NCBI GenBank assembly: GCA_031554215.1
Contig: JAVBKF010000010.1
Location: forward strand, 1-15,273
Origin: JAVBKE01 sp031554215
GTDB taxonomy: Bacteria; Bacillota; Bacilli; JARBTR01
Length of the DNA: 15,273 nucleotides
Reading direction: 5' to 3'
Numbering within the stretch: position 1 is the first letter of the stretch; each line of letters begins with the position of its first letter. The notes below the pieces were generated by a model, which was not told where the DNA came from, did no database searches, and saw only the letters and a list, made by a program, of their open reading frames with translations. The translations under genes and the position numbers were made by a program. Shown piece by piece: positions 1 through 5,865 of this stretch.

Positions 1-348
1 AAAACCATCCCTATAGCTAGCACCATAAAATAAAAAGATTCCTTCTAAAACGCTGGCCTGATTCCTCATCGCTAGGTCTAACCTAAATGGTTCGACAGGG
101 ATATCATCTCCAGACTGAATTTCCTTAAACGACTGTGTTAACATATATTTCATAAAAAACAACCCTTGTATTAGGTTGCTTTTCCCGCTGGCATTAGCAC
201 CATAAATCACCGCACTTTTTAATAACTTAAAATTGGATTGCTTAAAACTATTTGACTCTGTTAATTCATGAATTGATGAAGCAACCATACTGAAGGTCAC
301 TTTATCTTTAAAAGATCGAAAATTAGACATTGACATTTCAACTAACAT
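1..348 (-). CDS. AAA-family ATPase, COG1106/AAA_15 type, N-terminal part only
   Basis: This gene runs off the left edge, so only its first 116 codons are present. The start MLVEMSMSNFRSFKDKVTFS is the typical opening of COG1106-type ATPases: a first beta strand followed by an 'F-R-S-F' turn. A clear Walker A motif, GANASGKSN, sits near residues 52-60. Walker B, signature and any nuclease or partner domain lie outside the window. The ATG at 348-346 is preceded by AAGGA about ten bases upstream; in-frame ATGs at codons 5 and 7 are alternatives. Relatives include stand-alone ATPases and components of anti-phage systems such as RloA and AbiL-type pairs, but the effector half is not visible. The gene diverges from the CRP/FNR-type regulator. 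The ATPase assignment is firm; any defence role is inference. Confidence 0.85.
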   Translation of the reverse strand, partial: MLVEMSMSNFRSFKDKVTFSMVASSIHELTESNSFKQSNFKLLKSAVIYGANASGKSNLIQGLFFMKYMLTQSFKEIQSGDDIPVEPFRLDLAMRNQASVLEGIFLFYGASYRDGF

Positions 349-368
349 CTGATCACATCCTTATCCTC

Positions 369-397
369 ATTATATCCGAAAAAAATTATTATATCCA
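369..397 (-). promoter_or_regulatory. Possible sigma-A promoter for the leftward ATPase gene
   Basis: Read leftward, a perfect TATAAT (374-369) lies 17 bp from TGGATA (397-392), which matches TTGACA at four of six positions. A second TATAAT is at 393-388, without a convincing -35 box. The spacing to the ATG at 348 leaves room for a short leader with the AAGGA ribosome binding site. Confidence 0.4.
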
Positions 398-399
398 CT

Positions 400-422
400 T
401 TTTTGAGACTTTTTCTCAAAAA
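400..422. promoter_or_regulatory. Perfect 9-bp inverted repeat between the divergent genes
   Basis: TTTTTGAGA (400-408) and TCTCAAAAA (414-422) are exact complements around a 5-base centre. The arms are AT-rich, so the repeat may be a dyad operator for a dimeric regulator or a weak hairpin. It is not a canonical FNR (TTGAT-N4-ATCAA) or CRP (TGTGA-N6-TCACA) site. Confidence 0.5.
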
Positions 423-492
423 TGCAGTGGTTGTGGGTTTTTTATATCCCTTTACAATCATCAACGGGCATTATCACTATCCATATAAAGCC

Positions 493-521
493 TTTACAAT
501 TGATCTTTTTTTCCCTACTAT
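493..521 (+). promoter_or_regulatory. Sigma-A type promoter of the CRP/FNR-family gene
   Basis: TTTACA (493-498, five of six matches to TTGACA) is followed after 17 bp by TACTAT (516-521, four of six matches to TATAAT). Transcription would begin near 528, shortly before the GAGGGGAGATA ribosome binding region and the ATG at 545. A second, very similar unit lies 42 bp upstream, with CCTTTACAAT at 449-458 and ACTAT at 476-480. Confidence 0.55.
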
Positions 522-544
522 TGTATAAGAAATGAGGGGAGATA

Positions 545-1237
545 ATGGACACAATCATTGATGGGAAAATTGATTTATTTAGTGAATTGTCAGCAGAACA
601 ATTTGGGCGTGTTGCGCGGTATGCTTCAATTCAGCGCTTTCAAAGCGGTGAGCATCTTTTTTATCAAAATGAGGCTATCACGTCTATTTATTTCTTGCTC
701 AGTGGACGGATTAAAATGTATCGCCTCAATTCACAGGGAAAGGAACAGATTATTTCTGTTCTTAAATCAGGAAAAATGTTTCCGCATATGTGGTTTGATG
801 GTAATCACGGGTACCCTGCGAATTCTCAGTGCATGGACGATGTTTGTGTTCTCACCTATAGAAAAGATGATTTTGTCAGCATGCTCGAAGAAACCCCACT
901 CATCTCCATTAAGCTTTTAGAGAATCTTGGCGCGGTGATACAAGAGCTTCAAACAAGGCTGGAGGAGCAGGTCTTGAACAATTCGATGCAACAAGTCGTT
1001 AGCTTGCTACTAAGGCTGGCTAAAGAATCTGGTTTACAGCAAGCTGATGGGTCGGTGATTCTTGAACTGGATTTGACACTGATTGATTTAGGCAAGATGA
1101 TTGGTGCGACTAGGGAGACGATTAGCCGTGCCATTAGCCATCTAAAAGAAGTTGGCGTGGTCACGGAAGTATCAAAATACACATTACAATTTCATGAGCG
1201 TAATTTGAGCCAGTTTCTTGGCCCGATGGAAAAGTAA
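545..1237 (+). CDS. CRP/FNR-family transcriptional regulator
   Basis: A 230-residue protein with the usual two-domain plan. The N-terminal cyclic-nucleotide-binding-like beta roll (about 10-120) includes 'FLLSGRIKMYR'. A dimerisation helix follows (about 117-145), then a C-terminal winged helix-turn-helix (about 150-225) with recognition helix TRETISRAI at 189-197. R190, E191 and R195 sit where E. coli CRP has its DNA-contacting R180, E181 and R185; S194 corresponds to FNR S212. No cysteine cluster typical of FNR iron-sulfur ligands is present at either end; the only cysteines are C96 and C101. A disulfide switch, a haem/NO sensor or a small-ligand sensor all remain possible. The start has GAGGGGA close upstream. 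The gene converges with hcp, whose promoter carries a CRP/FNR-type site, so hcp control is likely but unproven. Confidence 0.9.
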   Translation: MDTIIDGKIDLFSELSAEQFGRVARYASIQRFQSGEHLFYQNEAITSIYFLLSGRIKMYRLNSQGKEQIISVLKSGKMFPHMWFDGNHGYPANSQCMDDVCVLTYRKDDFVSMLEETPLISIKLLENLGAVIQELQTRLEEQVLNNSMQQVVSLLLRLAKESGLQQADGSVILELDLTLIDLGKMIGATRETISRAISHLKEVGVVTEVSKYTLQFHERNLSQFLGPMEK

Positions 1238-1450
1238 TCACCCGTAGGCTATCTGGCGGTTCAGCCGTTTCATTTCAGCCCCCGTCACAAGCACGCAGAC
1301 TACAATCAATTTATGTGAGTTTCAAACAATGGGCTATTTCCTCACACGCAATCACAAAAGAGAACCAACAAGTTATTCATCTATAACTAGCGTTGCATTT
1401 TGCATGTACAAGAGCTCTATAAGGACTGCCGTTTCATGCAAGGCCAATAG
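1238..1450. other. Non-coding stretch between the regulator gene and the terminator
   Basis: No credible gene is visible on either strand. The stretch contains a 10-bp direct repeat GCCGTTTCAT (1264-1273 and 1428-1437) and widely spaced TGTGAG (1314-1319) and CTCACA (1341-1346) arms. None of these amounts to a recognisable element. Confidence 0.6.
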
Positions 1451-1510
1451 AAAAATAAAAGGAGACATCACCATAATTTCCTAAGTGATATCTCCTATTA
1501 TTTTATTATG
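1451..1510. terminator. Bidirectional intrinsic terminator between the regulator gene and hcp
   Basis: GGAGACATCAC (1461-1471) pairs with GTGATATCTCC (1485-1495) over 11 bp, with one G-T wobble and a 13-base loop. An A-rich tract (1451-1460) and a T-rich tract (1496-1508) flank it. The hairpin can therefore end transcripts from both convergent genes. It lies about 78 bases past the hcp stop. Confidence 0.8.
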
Positions 1511-1572
1511 AGCGATATTTCAGAATCGCTATCTAGTCCGAAGTCTTCATTTAACCACGATGGAGAGCATTT

Positions 1573-2859
1573 CTACTTCATCATTTCAGCTAAATCATCT
1601 GCTGCATTCGTTGTTAATTTTAGGTTGAATGTGCTTTGTAGTACCTCTAGAACGCCTTCAGAAATAAATTCGGGTGGTTTTGGTCCAATGCGAATATCTT
1701 GAATGCCTAGGCTAAATAAACCAAGTAAAATCGCTACCGCTTTTTGCTCAAACCATGAAAGGACAATGCTCACCGGCAAGTCGTGCACTGTGCAGTCAAA
1801 GGCATCTGCTAGTGCTAATGCAATCTTAACTGTTGAGCCAGAGTTGTTACATTGACCAAGATCAATATATCTCGGAATATCTGTCCCTGGAACTGTACCA
1901 AAGTCAACATCGTTGAAACGGAACTTTCCACATGATGTTGTTAAAATAACTGTTTCCTTCGGTAATGTTGTCGCAAGCTCACGATAGTAGTCGCCACCTT
2001 TTCCTGGTGCGTCACATCCTGCAATCACGAAAAATCGTTTAATTTTCCCTGCTTTAACAGCATCGATGATTTCTGGTGCAATCGCGAGGACTGTTTCATG
2101 ATGGAAGCCAGTAGTCACTGTTTTATCGGATTGCCAATTTGATTCTGGTAATGATAGCGCTTTAGCAATCAGTGGTGCGAAATCATCATTCTCAATTTTG
2201 GTTACATCTTCGAGACCTGCAATGCCGTAGCTGAAGAAACGGTCAGCGTAACTACCTTTAATCGGCATTACGCAGTTTGTCGTTGCTAAGATTGCTCCTG
2301 AAAACTCTTCAAATAATCTTCTTTGGTCAAACCATGACTTTCCGATATTCCCTTTTAGATGTGGGTACTTCTTTAGTGCTGGATAGCCATGAGCTGGCAA
2401 CATTTCAGAGTGTGTGTAAATATTGATTCCTTTTCCCTCTGTTTGTTGCAGTAACTTCTCAAGTGCAAATAAATTGTGGCCTGTGACAACAATCGCTTTA
2501 CCCTCTGTTTGATTTTGAGAAACAGCTACTGGTTCAGGAATCCCTAATTTTTCTGTGTGTGCTCTATCTAATAAATCCATTACACGAACAGCAGCTTGCC
2601 CCACTTTCATTGCCATTTCGATATGCTCTTCCGTGCTGAAATTTGAGTTTGTTAGTGTCAGATAAAGTGCATCTTGCGTGACTTCATCAACAAACGGATC
2701 TGTGAGTCCGAGTTCAGCAGCATGATGACGATAGGCCGCGATCCCTTTTAATCCAAAAATAATGGTATCTTGCAAACTTGCGATTGTTTCATTTTTCCCA
2801 CAAACGCCGATGACTTTACAGCCACCATCAGGTGTTTGTTCACATTGGTAACAGAACAT
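1573..2859 (-). CDS. hcp: Hybrid cluster protein (hydroxylamine/NO reductase), class III-like
   Basis: A 428-residue cytosolic metalloprotein. The N-terminal motif C3-X2-C6-X7-C14-X5-C20 would hold a [4Fe-4S] cluster. Residues matching all eight hybrid-cluster ligands of Desulfovibrio Hcp are recognisable: H128 (TGHN), E152, C196 (TTNC), C282 (AGCD), C310 (TSCGKFRF), C337 (GQCNN), E371 and K373 (FEQK). The length is about 120 residues below class I Hcp (about 550), which fits the class III form lacking the helical insert after the cysteine motif. Known activities are hydroxylamine reduction and, in enteric bacteria, high-affinity NO reduction. No Hcr-type reductase is adjacent, so the electron donor is unknown. 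The start is backed by AGGAGG (2873-2868) eight bases upstream. It appears to be a single-gene unit with its own terminator and an activator-type promoter. Confidence 0.96.
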   Translation of the reverse strand: MFCYQCEQTPDGGCKVIGVCGKNETIASLQDTIIFGLKGIAAYRHHAAELGLTDPFVDEVTQDALYLTLTNSNFSTEEHIEMAMKVGQAAVRVMDLLDRAHTEKLGIPEPVAVSQNQTEGKAIVVTGHNLFALEKLLQQTEGKGINIYTHSEMLPAHGYPALKKYPHLKGNIGKSWFDQRRLFEEFSGAILATTNCVMPIKGSYADRFFSYGIAGLEDVTKIENDDFAPLIAKALSLPESNWQSDKTVTTGFHHETVLAIAPEIIDAVKAGKIKRFFVIAGCDAPGKGGDYYRELATTLPKETVILTTSCGKFRFNDVDFGTVPGTDIPRYIDLGQCNNSGSTVKIALALADAFDCTVHDLPVSIVLSWFEQKAVAILLGLFSLGIQDIRIGPKPPEFISEGVLEVLQSTFNLKLTTNAADDLAEMMK

Positions 2860-2894
2860 AACAGTTTCCTCCTAGATTTGGTTAATACGTATAG

Positions 2895-2900
2895 ATTATA
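2895..2900 (-). promoter_or_regulatory. hcp promoter, perfect -10 box without a -35 box
   Basis: TATAAT reads leftward from 2900 to 2895 and predicts a start site near 2888, about 29 bases before the hcp ATG. The hexamer 17 bp further upstream (2923-2918) reads CTCCAC, with essentially no match to TTGACA. This implies dependence on an activator. Confidence 0.6.
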
Positions 2901-2921
2901 TATCGATACAAACACTAGTGG

Positions 2922-2937
2922 AGTGATATGTATCACG
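2922..2937. promoter_or_regulatory. CRP/FNR-type operator upstream of hcp
   Basis: The sequence AGTGATATGTATCACG has the form AGTGA-N6-TCACG, matching eight of ten positions of TGTGA-N6-TCACA. Its core, GTGATA and TATCAC around two bases, is a perfect dyad. The centre lies between 2929 and 2930, exactly 41.5 bp upstream of the start site predicted from the TATAAT box. That is the class II activator position known for CRP and FNR. Confidence 0.7.
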
Positions 2938-2965
2938 TTTTTTGATAAGTCGCTTTTTTATTTAC

Positions 2966-3018
2966 AATAAAAATAGCCTAATTCTGATGATCAGAAAGTA
3001 GGCAAAGGCTAATTTTTG
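2966..3018 (-). terminator. Compound hairpin terminator after mutY
   Basis: TAGCCT (2974-2979) pairs with AGGCTA (3006-3011). Inside it, TTCTGA (2982-2987) pairs with TCAGAA (2991-2996), and GCCTA (2976-2980) can instead pair with TAGGC (2999-3003). A/T tracts on both flanks would give a U-run in either direction. It sits about 115 bases after the mutY stop and just upstream of the hcp control region, which it would insulate. Confidence 0.65.
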
Positions 3019-3032
3019 TTGGTTTGCACTGT

Positions 3033-3068
3033 CAGTTAGCCGCAGGCGTAACCGCAACTGTTAGGCGA
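3033..3068. repeat. GC-rich hairpin-forming patch downstream of mutY
   Basis: In an AT-rich intergenic region, GTTAGCC (3035-3041) pairs with GGC-g-TAAC (3045-3052) with one bulged G and a GCA loop. Outer CAGTT (3033-3037) and AACTG (3056-3060) can form an alternative stem. A related GTTAGGC follows at 3060-3066. It resembles a small dispersed repeat, but copy number cannot be judged from one window. Confidence 0.4.
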
Positions 3069-3133
3069 AGATGGAAAATAACAAGACTGGTTTCACGTTT
3101 AACGCGATTGGTCATTCACAACCACCAGACAAG

Positions 3134-4198
3134 CTATGCATTTTGCAAATAAGCTGCGAATACTTTTTGATGCGGAACCGGGAGTGCGTAGCCACCAATA
3201 TCTACCACGCTTACCCACTGCATTGGAGAGCCAACCTCTGGTACGGCTTCGCATTCAGCGGCATAACCAACAATATGCCAGATCAGATGGGTAAACACAT
3301 GCTTCAGTTGTACCATCTGCCGAAAATCAACTAGTGAAAAACCGAGCATACCTGTCATACCAAACTGGGCGTGGCCTAACTGTTGCTTTTCCGCCGCCCC
3401 AACTTCGATCGAAGGAAATTCCCAGAGCCCCGCGAGCAAGCCTTTTTCTGGACGCTTCTGCAGTAGCACCTCACCACGGCTATTCTTAATGACAGCTGTC
3501 ACAACAAACTGGTCTTTCGCTTTCTTCTTCTTTGATTTCACTGGTAACACATCCGTCTTCCCTTGTTCAAAAGCCTTGCAATGTTCTGATACCGGGCAAA
3601 TGAGGCACTGCGGACGAGCTGGCGTACAAATCAAGGCACCCAATTCCATAAGCCCTTGATTAAACGAGGATGGATCATCATATGCTATCGTTTCGGAGAC
3701 CTTTTGCTCAAATACCTTCTTACTCGCAGGTAAGAAGGTATCCGCTTCAATCCCAAATAGGCGCGCATAAACGCGCATCACATTGCCATCAACTGCCGGC
3801 ACCGGCAAATCATAAGCAATACTGAGCACCGCACCAGCCGTGTAATCGCCGACTCCTTTCAGCCGCTTCATCGTAGCCAAATCTGCAGGCACAATGCCCC
3901 CATACTTCGTCACTACATCGCGAGTGGCATGATGCAAATTCCGCACTCGGGAATAATACCCCAAACCTTCCCACATTTTTAAAATTTTCTCCTCATCAGC
4001 TGCCGCAAAATCAGCCATTGTTGGATATTGTTCAATGAAACGATTAAAGTATGGAATTACCGTATCAACGCGTGTCTGCTGTAACATCACTTCCGACACC
4101 CAAATCCGGTATGCATCCTTATTTTGCCGCCAAGGTAGATCGCGTTTCTCAGCCTGATACCAAGCAATCAAGTTATTTTGAAACTGTGCTACATTCAT
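3134..4198 (-). CDS. mutY: A/G-specific adenine glycosylase MutY
   Basis: A base-excision repair glycosylase that removes adenine mispaired with 8-oxoguanine. From the ATG at 4198 it is 354 residues. The catalytic glutamate is E36 in SEVMLQQT. The helix-hairpin-helix is LKGVGDYTAGAV (113-124), followed by D137 in VDGNV. The [4Fe-4S] loop is C191-X6-C198-X2-C201-X5-C207. A C-terminal NUDIX-like 8-oxoG recognition domain (about 230-350) carries F302-T303-H304, the counterpart of the FSH loop of Geobacillus MutY. A GTG six codons upstream (4216) extends the frame, but GGGAG lies seven bases before the ATG at 4198, so the ATG is preferred. It follows the DsrE/YedF-like gene after about 64 bases and is probably co-transcribed with it. 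Confidence 0.97.
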   Translation of the reverse strand: MNVAQFQNNLIAWYQAEKRDLPWRQNKDAYRIWVSEVMLQQTRVDTVIPYFNRFIEQYPTMADFAAADEEKILKMWEGLGYYSRVRNLHHATRDVVTKYGGIVPADLATMKRLKGVGDYTAGAVLSIAYDLPVPAVDGNVMRVYARLFGIEADTFLPASKKVFEQKVSETIAYDDPSSFNQGLMELGALICTPARPQCLICPVSEHCKAFEQGKTDVLPVKSKKKKAKDQFVVTAVIKNSRGEVLLQKRPEKGLLAGLWEFPSIEVGAAEKQQLGHAQFGMTGMLGFSLVDFRQMVQLKHVFTHLIWHIVGYAAECEAVPEVGSPMQWVSVVDIGGYALPVPHQKVFAAYLQNA

Positions 4199-4261
4199 TC
4201 TAGTTCTCCCTATCACGCCGTTAGCTTCACGATTGACCTCAATATTTAGACAAAATAAACC

Positions 4262-4597
4262 TTACAAAGTAATCACTTCAAATGCAGTTGCTAGTTCAAT
4301 AAAGTGTCCCATTGTACTCACTTCACCCGCAACAAGTGCATCCGCTACTTGGTAGTGCTCAACGCAGGTCGAGCAAGCCAGCACATTCACTCCTTTTTCT
4401 GTGAGTTCCTGCAAATGGACCGAGGCTAGTGAACGATCGGTAGCCAGCAACACACCGCTATTCATTAAAAAAACACTATGTGGCAGCGCTTCTTTCTGTT
4501 TTAATAATGTAAAAAAAGTTTCAACAATCGTTTCACCTAGATTTTCATCGCCTTTTCCAATCACATTTGATGTACATAAGATAATTTTGTTTTTCAT
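4262..4597 (-). CDS. DsrE/YedF-like small sulfur-relay protein
   Basis: A small alpha/beta protein resembling the DsrE-like C-terminal half of YedF. The pattern is IILCTSNVIGKGDENLGE near the N-terminus, MNSGV in the middle, then a CSTC pair (C75 and C78 counted from this start) and GEVSTM. YedF proteins usually carry an N-terminal TusA domain; here it is absent, so this is the DsrE half alone. DsrE-fold proteins handle persulfide sulfur, and YedF is linked to selenium metabolism in genomes with selD. The substrate here is unknown. GGAG lies nine bases before the ATG at 4597, but only three before the in-frame ATG at 4603, so 4597 is preferred (111 residues). It is first in a likely operon with mutY. 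Confidence 0.8.
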   Translation of the reverse strand: MKNKIILCTSNVIGKGDENLGETIVETFFTLLKQKEALPHSVFLMNSGVLLATDRSLASVHLQELTEKGVNVLACSTCVEHYQVADALVAGEVSTMGHFIELATAFEVITL

Positions 4598-4623
4598 ATT
4601 CATTCACTCCTTTTTTACCACCC

Positions 4624-4652
4624 ATTTTACACCATTAATAAGGCCATGTAAA
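4624..4652 (-). promoter_or_regulatory. Sigma-A promoter for the DsrE-like gene and mutY
   Basis: Reading leftward, TTTACA (4652-4647) and TAAAAT (4629-4624) each match consensus at five of six positions and are separated by exactly 17 bp. The start would be near 4617, giving a short leader that contains the GGAG ribosome binding site at 4610-4607. Confidence 0.75.
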
Positions 4653-4699
4653 TACAAAGCTGGTCACTCGTATCCGCGCACCCTTTCACATGAAATGAA

Positions 4700-4741
4700 A
4701 AACAAAAAAGCACAGGTGAAAGGTTTACCCTCTCCCTGTGC
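4700..4741 (-). terminator. Intrinsic terminator after spoIIQ
   Basis: On the minus strand GCACAGG pairs with CCTGTGC, extended inward by GAGAGG with CCTTTC around a GTAAA loop. A T-rich run (A-rich at 4700-4709 on the plus strand) follows. It starts about 40 bases after the spoIIQ stop. Confidence 0.85.
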
Positions 4742-4781
4742 TGATGATAGTCCTTAGCGCTAACACATCACTCGTTTACGG

Positions 4782-5609
4782 TTACTGATCGACTTGCGTA
4801 TCTGATCCGCTACTATCTGTTGACTCTTGATCGCTGTCACTCGTTCCGCTTTGTTCAGTGCTGTCCTCTGACTCCTCAGTTGACTTCTTTTCGTCCACTT
4901 CTTTATGTGTGACAGTGCTGTCTTTAGCAGTATCAAACGATTTCAAAGCGCTTAATGGTTTCTTGATGAAATTGGTTGGGTTCACCGCAACACCATCTTT
5001 ACGCATCTCGAAATGAACATGAACCTCGGCATCTCTGTTGATTTCACTGCTGCTTGCTTTCGCAATCACAGTTCCCTGCATCACTTTGTCACCAGATTTC
5101 ACTGCAATGTCCTTCACAGATGAGTACTGCGTTACAAGCCCTTTCTCGTGCTCAATTTCAATGATGTTTCCAAGGAGCGCATCTGTCTGAACGCGCGTTA
5201 CCGTTCCACTCATTGCTGATAGCACATCAAAACTGCTATTGTCCTTTACAGCGTAATCAATTCCTGTGTTTGGCTGATAAGTGTCGCCATACTTTACTAG
5301 TGCAGCTTCTTGGGCTTGCTTGTCTCCATTGATGTCATAGAATTGACCCTTAATCACCACATTTTCTGCGTCAAGGATTGGCATTGAGAAATTTTCAATT
5401 GGCTTGTTTACTTCAATTGCTGGAAATTCTTTGTTACCTTGAGACTCTACGCTAGGCTTTTTCGGCGTTGCTGAATTCTCTTTTCCGTTTTGATACCAAA
5501 CAGCCCCAATCATAATCAATGCCACACAAGCTAAGTATACTGCTGGCAAAAACCATTTTTGATTCAAAATATTATTGTTCTTTTTCGGAGAAGGATTTTC
5601 CTCTCTCAT
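4782..5609 (-). CDS. spoIIQ: Stage II sporulation protein Q (LytM-fold)
   Basis: A 275-residue forespore membrane protein whose extracellular domain pairs with SpoIIIAH in the mother cell, forming part of the engulfment and feeding-tube channel. It has a short cytosolic N-terminus, one membrane segment (about 19-39), a linker, a LytM/M23 domain (about 110-212) and a Ser/Thr/Asp/Glu-rich tail (about 225-275). The MREE start and tail match B. subtilis SpoIIQ in layout and similar length. The first zinc-ligand histidine of M23 peptidases is missing: NTGID stands where HxGID would be expected, while HVHFEMRKDGVAVNP is kept. The domain is therefore probably not a peptidase, as in B. subtilis. GAGGTGA lies six bases before the ATG. 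A sigma-F-like promoter is close upstream and a strong terminator follows. Confidence 0.95.
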   Translation of the reverse strand: MREENPSPKKNNNILNQKWFLPAVYLACVALIMIGAVWYQNGKENSATPKKPSVESQGNKEFPAIEVNKPIENFSMPILDAENVVIKGQFYDINGDKQAQEAALVKYGDTYQPNTGIDYAVKDNSSFDVLSAMSGTVTRVQTDALLGNIIEIEHEKGLVTQYSSVKDIAVKSGDKVMQGTVIAKASSSEINRDAEVHVHFEMRKDGVAVNPTNFIKKPLSALKSFDTAKDSTVTHKEVDEKKSTEESEDSTEQSGTSDSDQESTDSSGSDTQVDQ

Positions 5610-5628
5610 TTGTCATCACCTCTGCACC

Positions 5629-5658
5629 CATTCTGAACAGGTGAGAGAGAAAATATAC
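5629..5658 (-). promoter_or_regulatory. Sigma-F type promoter of spoIIQ
   Basis: Reading leftward, GTATA (5658-5654) is followed after exactly 15 bp by GTTCAGAATG (5638-5629). The B. subtilis sigma-F consensus is GYATA-N15-GGnnAnAnTR, so the match fails only at the second G of the -10 element. B. subtilis spoIIQ is itself a sigma-F gene. The implied leader is short, about 14 bases. Confidence 0.65.
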
Positions 5659-5865
5659 ATCGAGTAAATCTTTTTTCTTCTTGATTTCAAAATTGGTCGT
5701 TCAGCTAATGCTGTTTCGCCCACTAGCAACTATCCCACCACTAGGCTTCCCGACCCACTAAACTCCTTTTAGATTAGCGCTGATGATACAAGAAACTACG
5801 CCCATCCTGCGCACCCTCTCAACTTGGCAACAGGTACACTACGGTCTACTAGAGGCAATCAACGA

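Noticed and set aside
1314..1346. TGTGAG and CTCACA as a CRP-type operator
   Set aside because: The arms are separated by 21 bases rather than about six, and lie downstream of the regulator gene rather than at a promoter.
1511..1530. AGCGAT/ATCGCT hairpin as the hcp terminator
   Set aside because: The stem is only six pairs and is not followed by a U-run on the minus strand; the hairpin at 1461-1495 is far better.
3035..3066. GTTAGCC and GTTAGGC as integron attC core sites
   Set aside because: attC cores are inverted (RYYYAAC and GTTRRRY). Here both cores point the same way, and no integrase or cassette genes are present.
3071..3334. Plus-strand open frame overlapping the mutY 3' end
   Set aside because: It is mostly antisense to the mutY C-terminal domain, has no ribosome binding site and no recognisable protein features.
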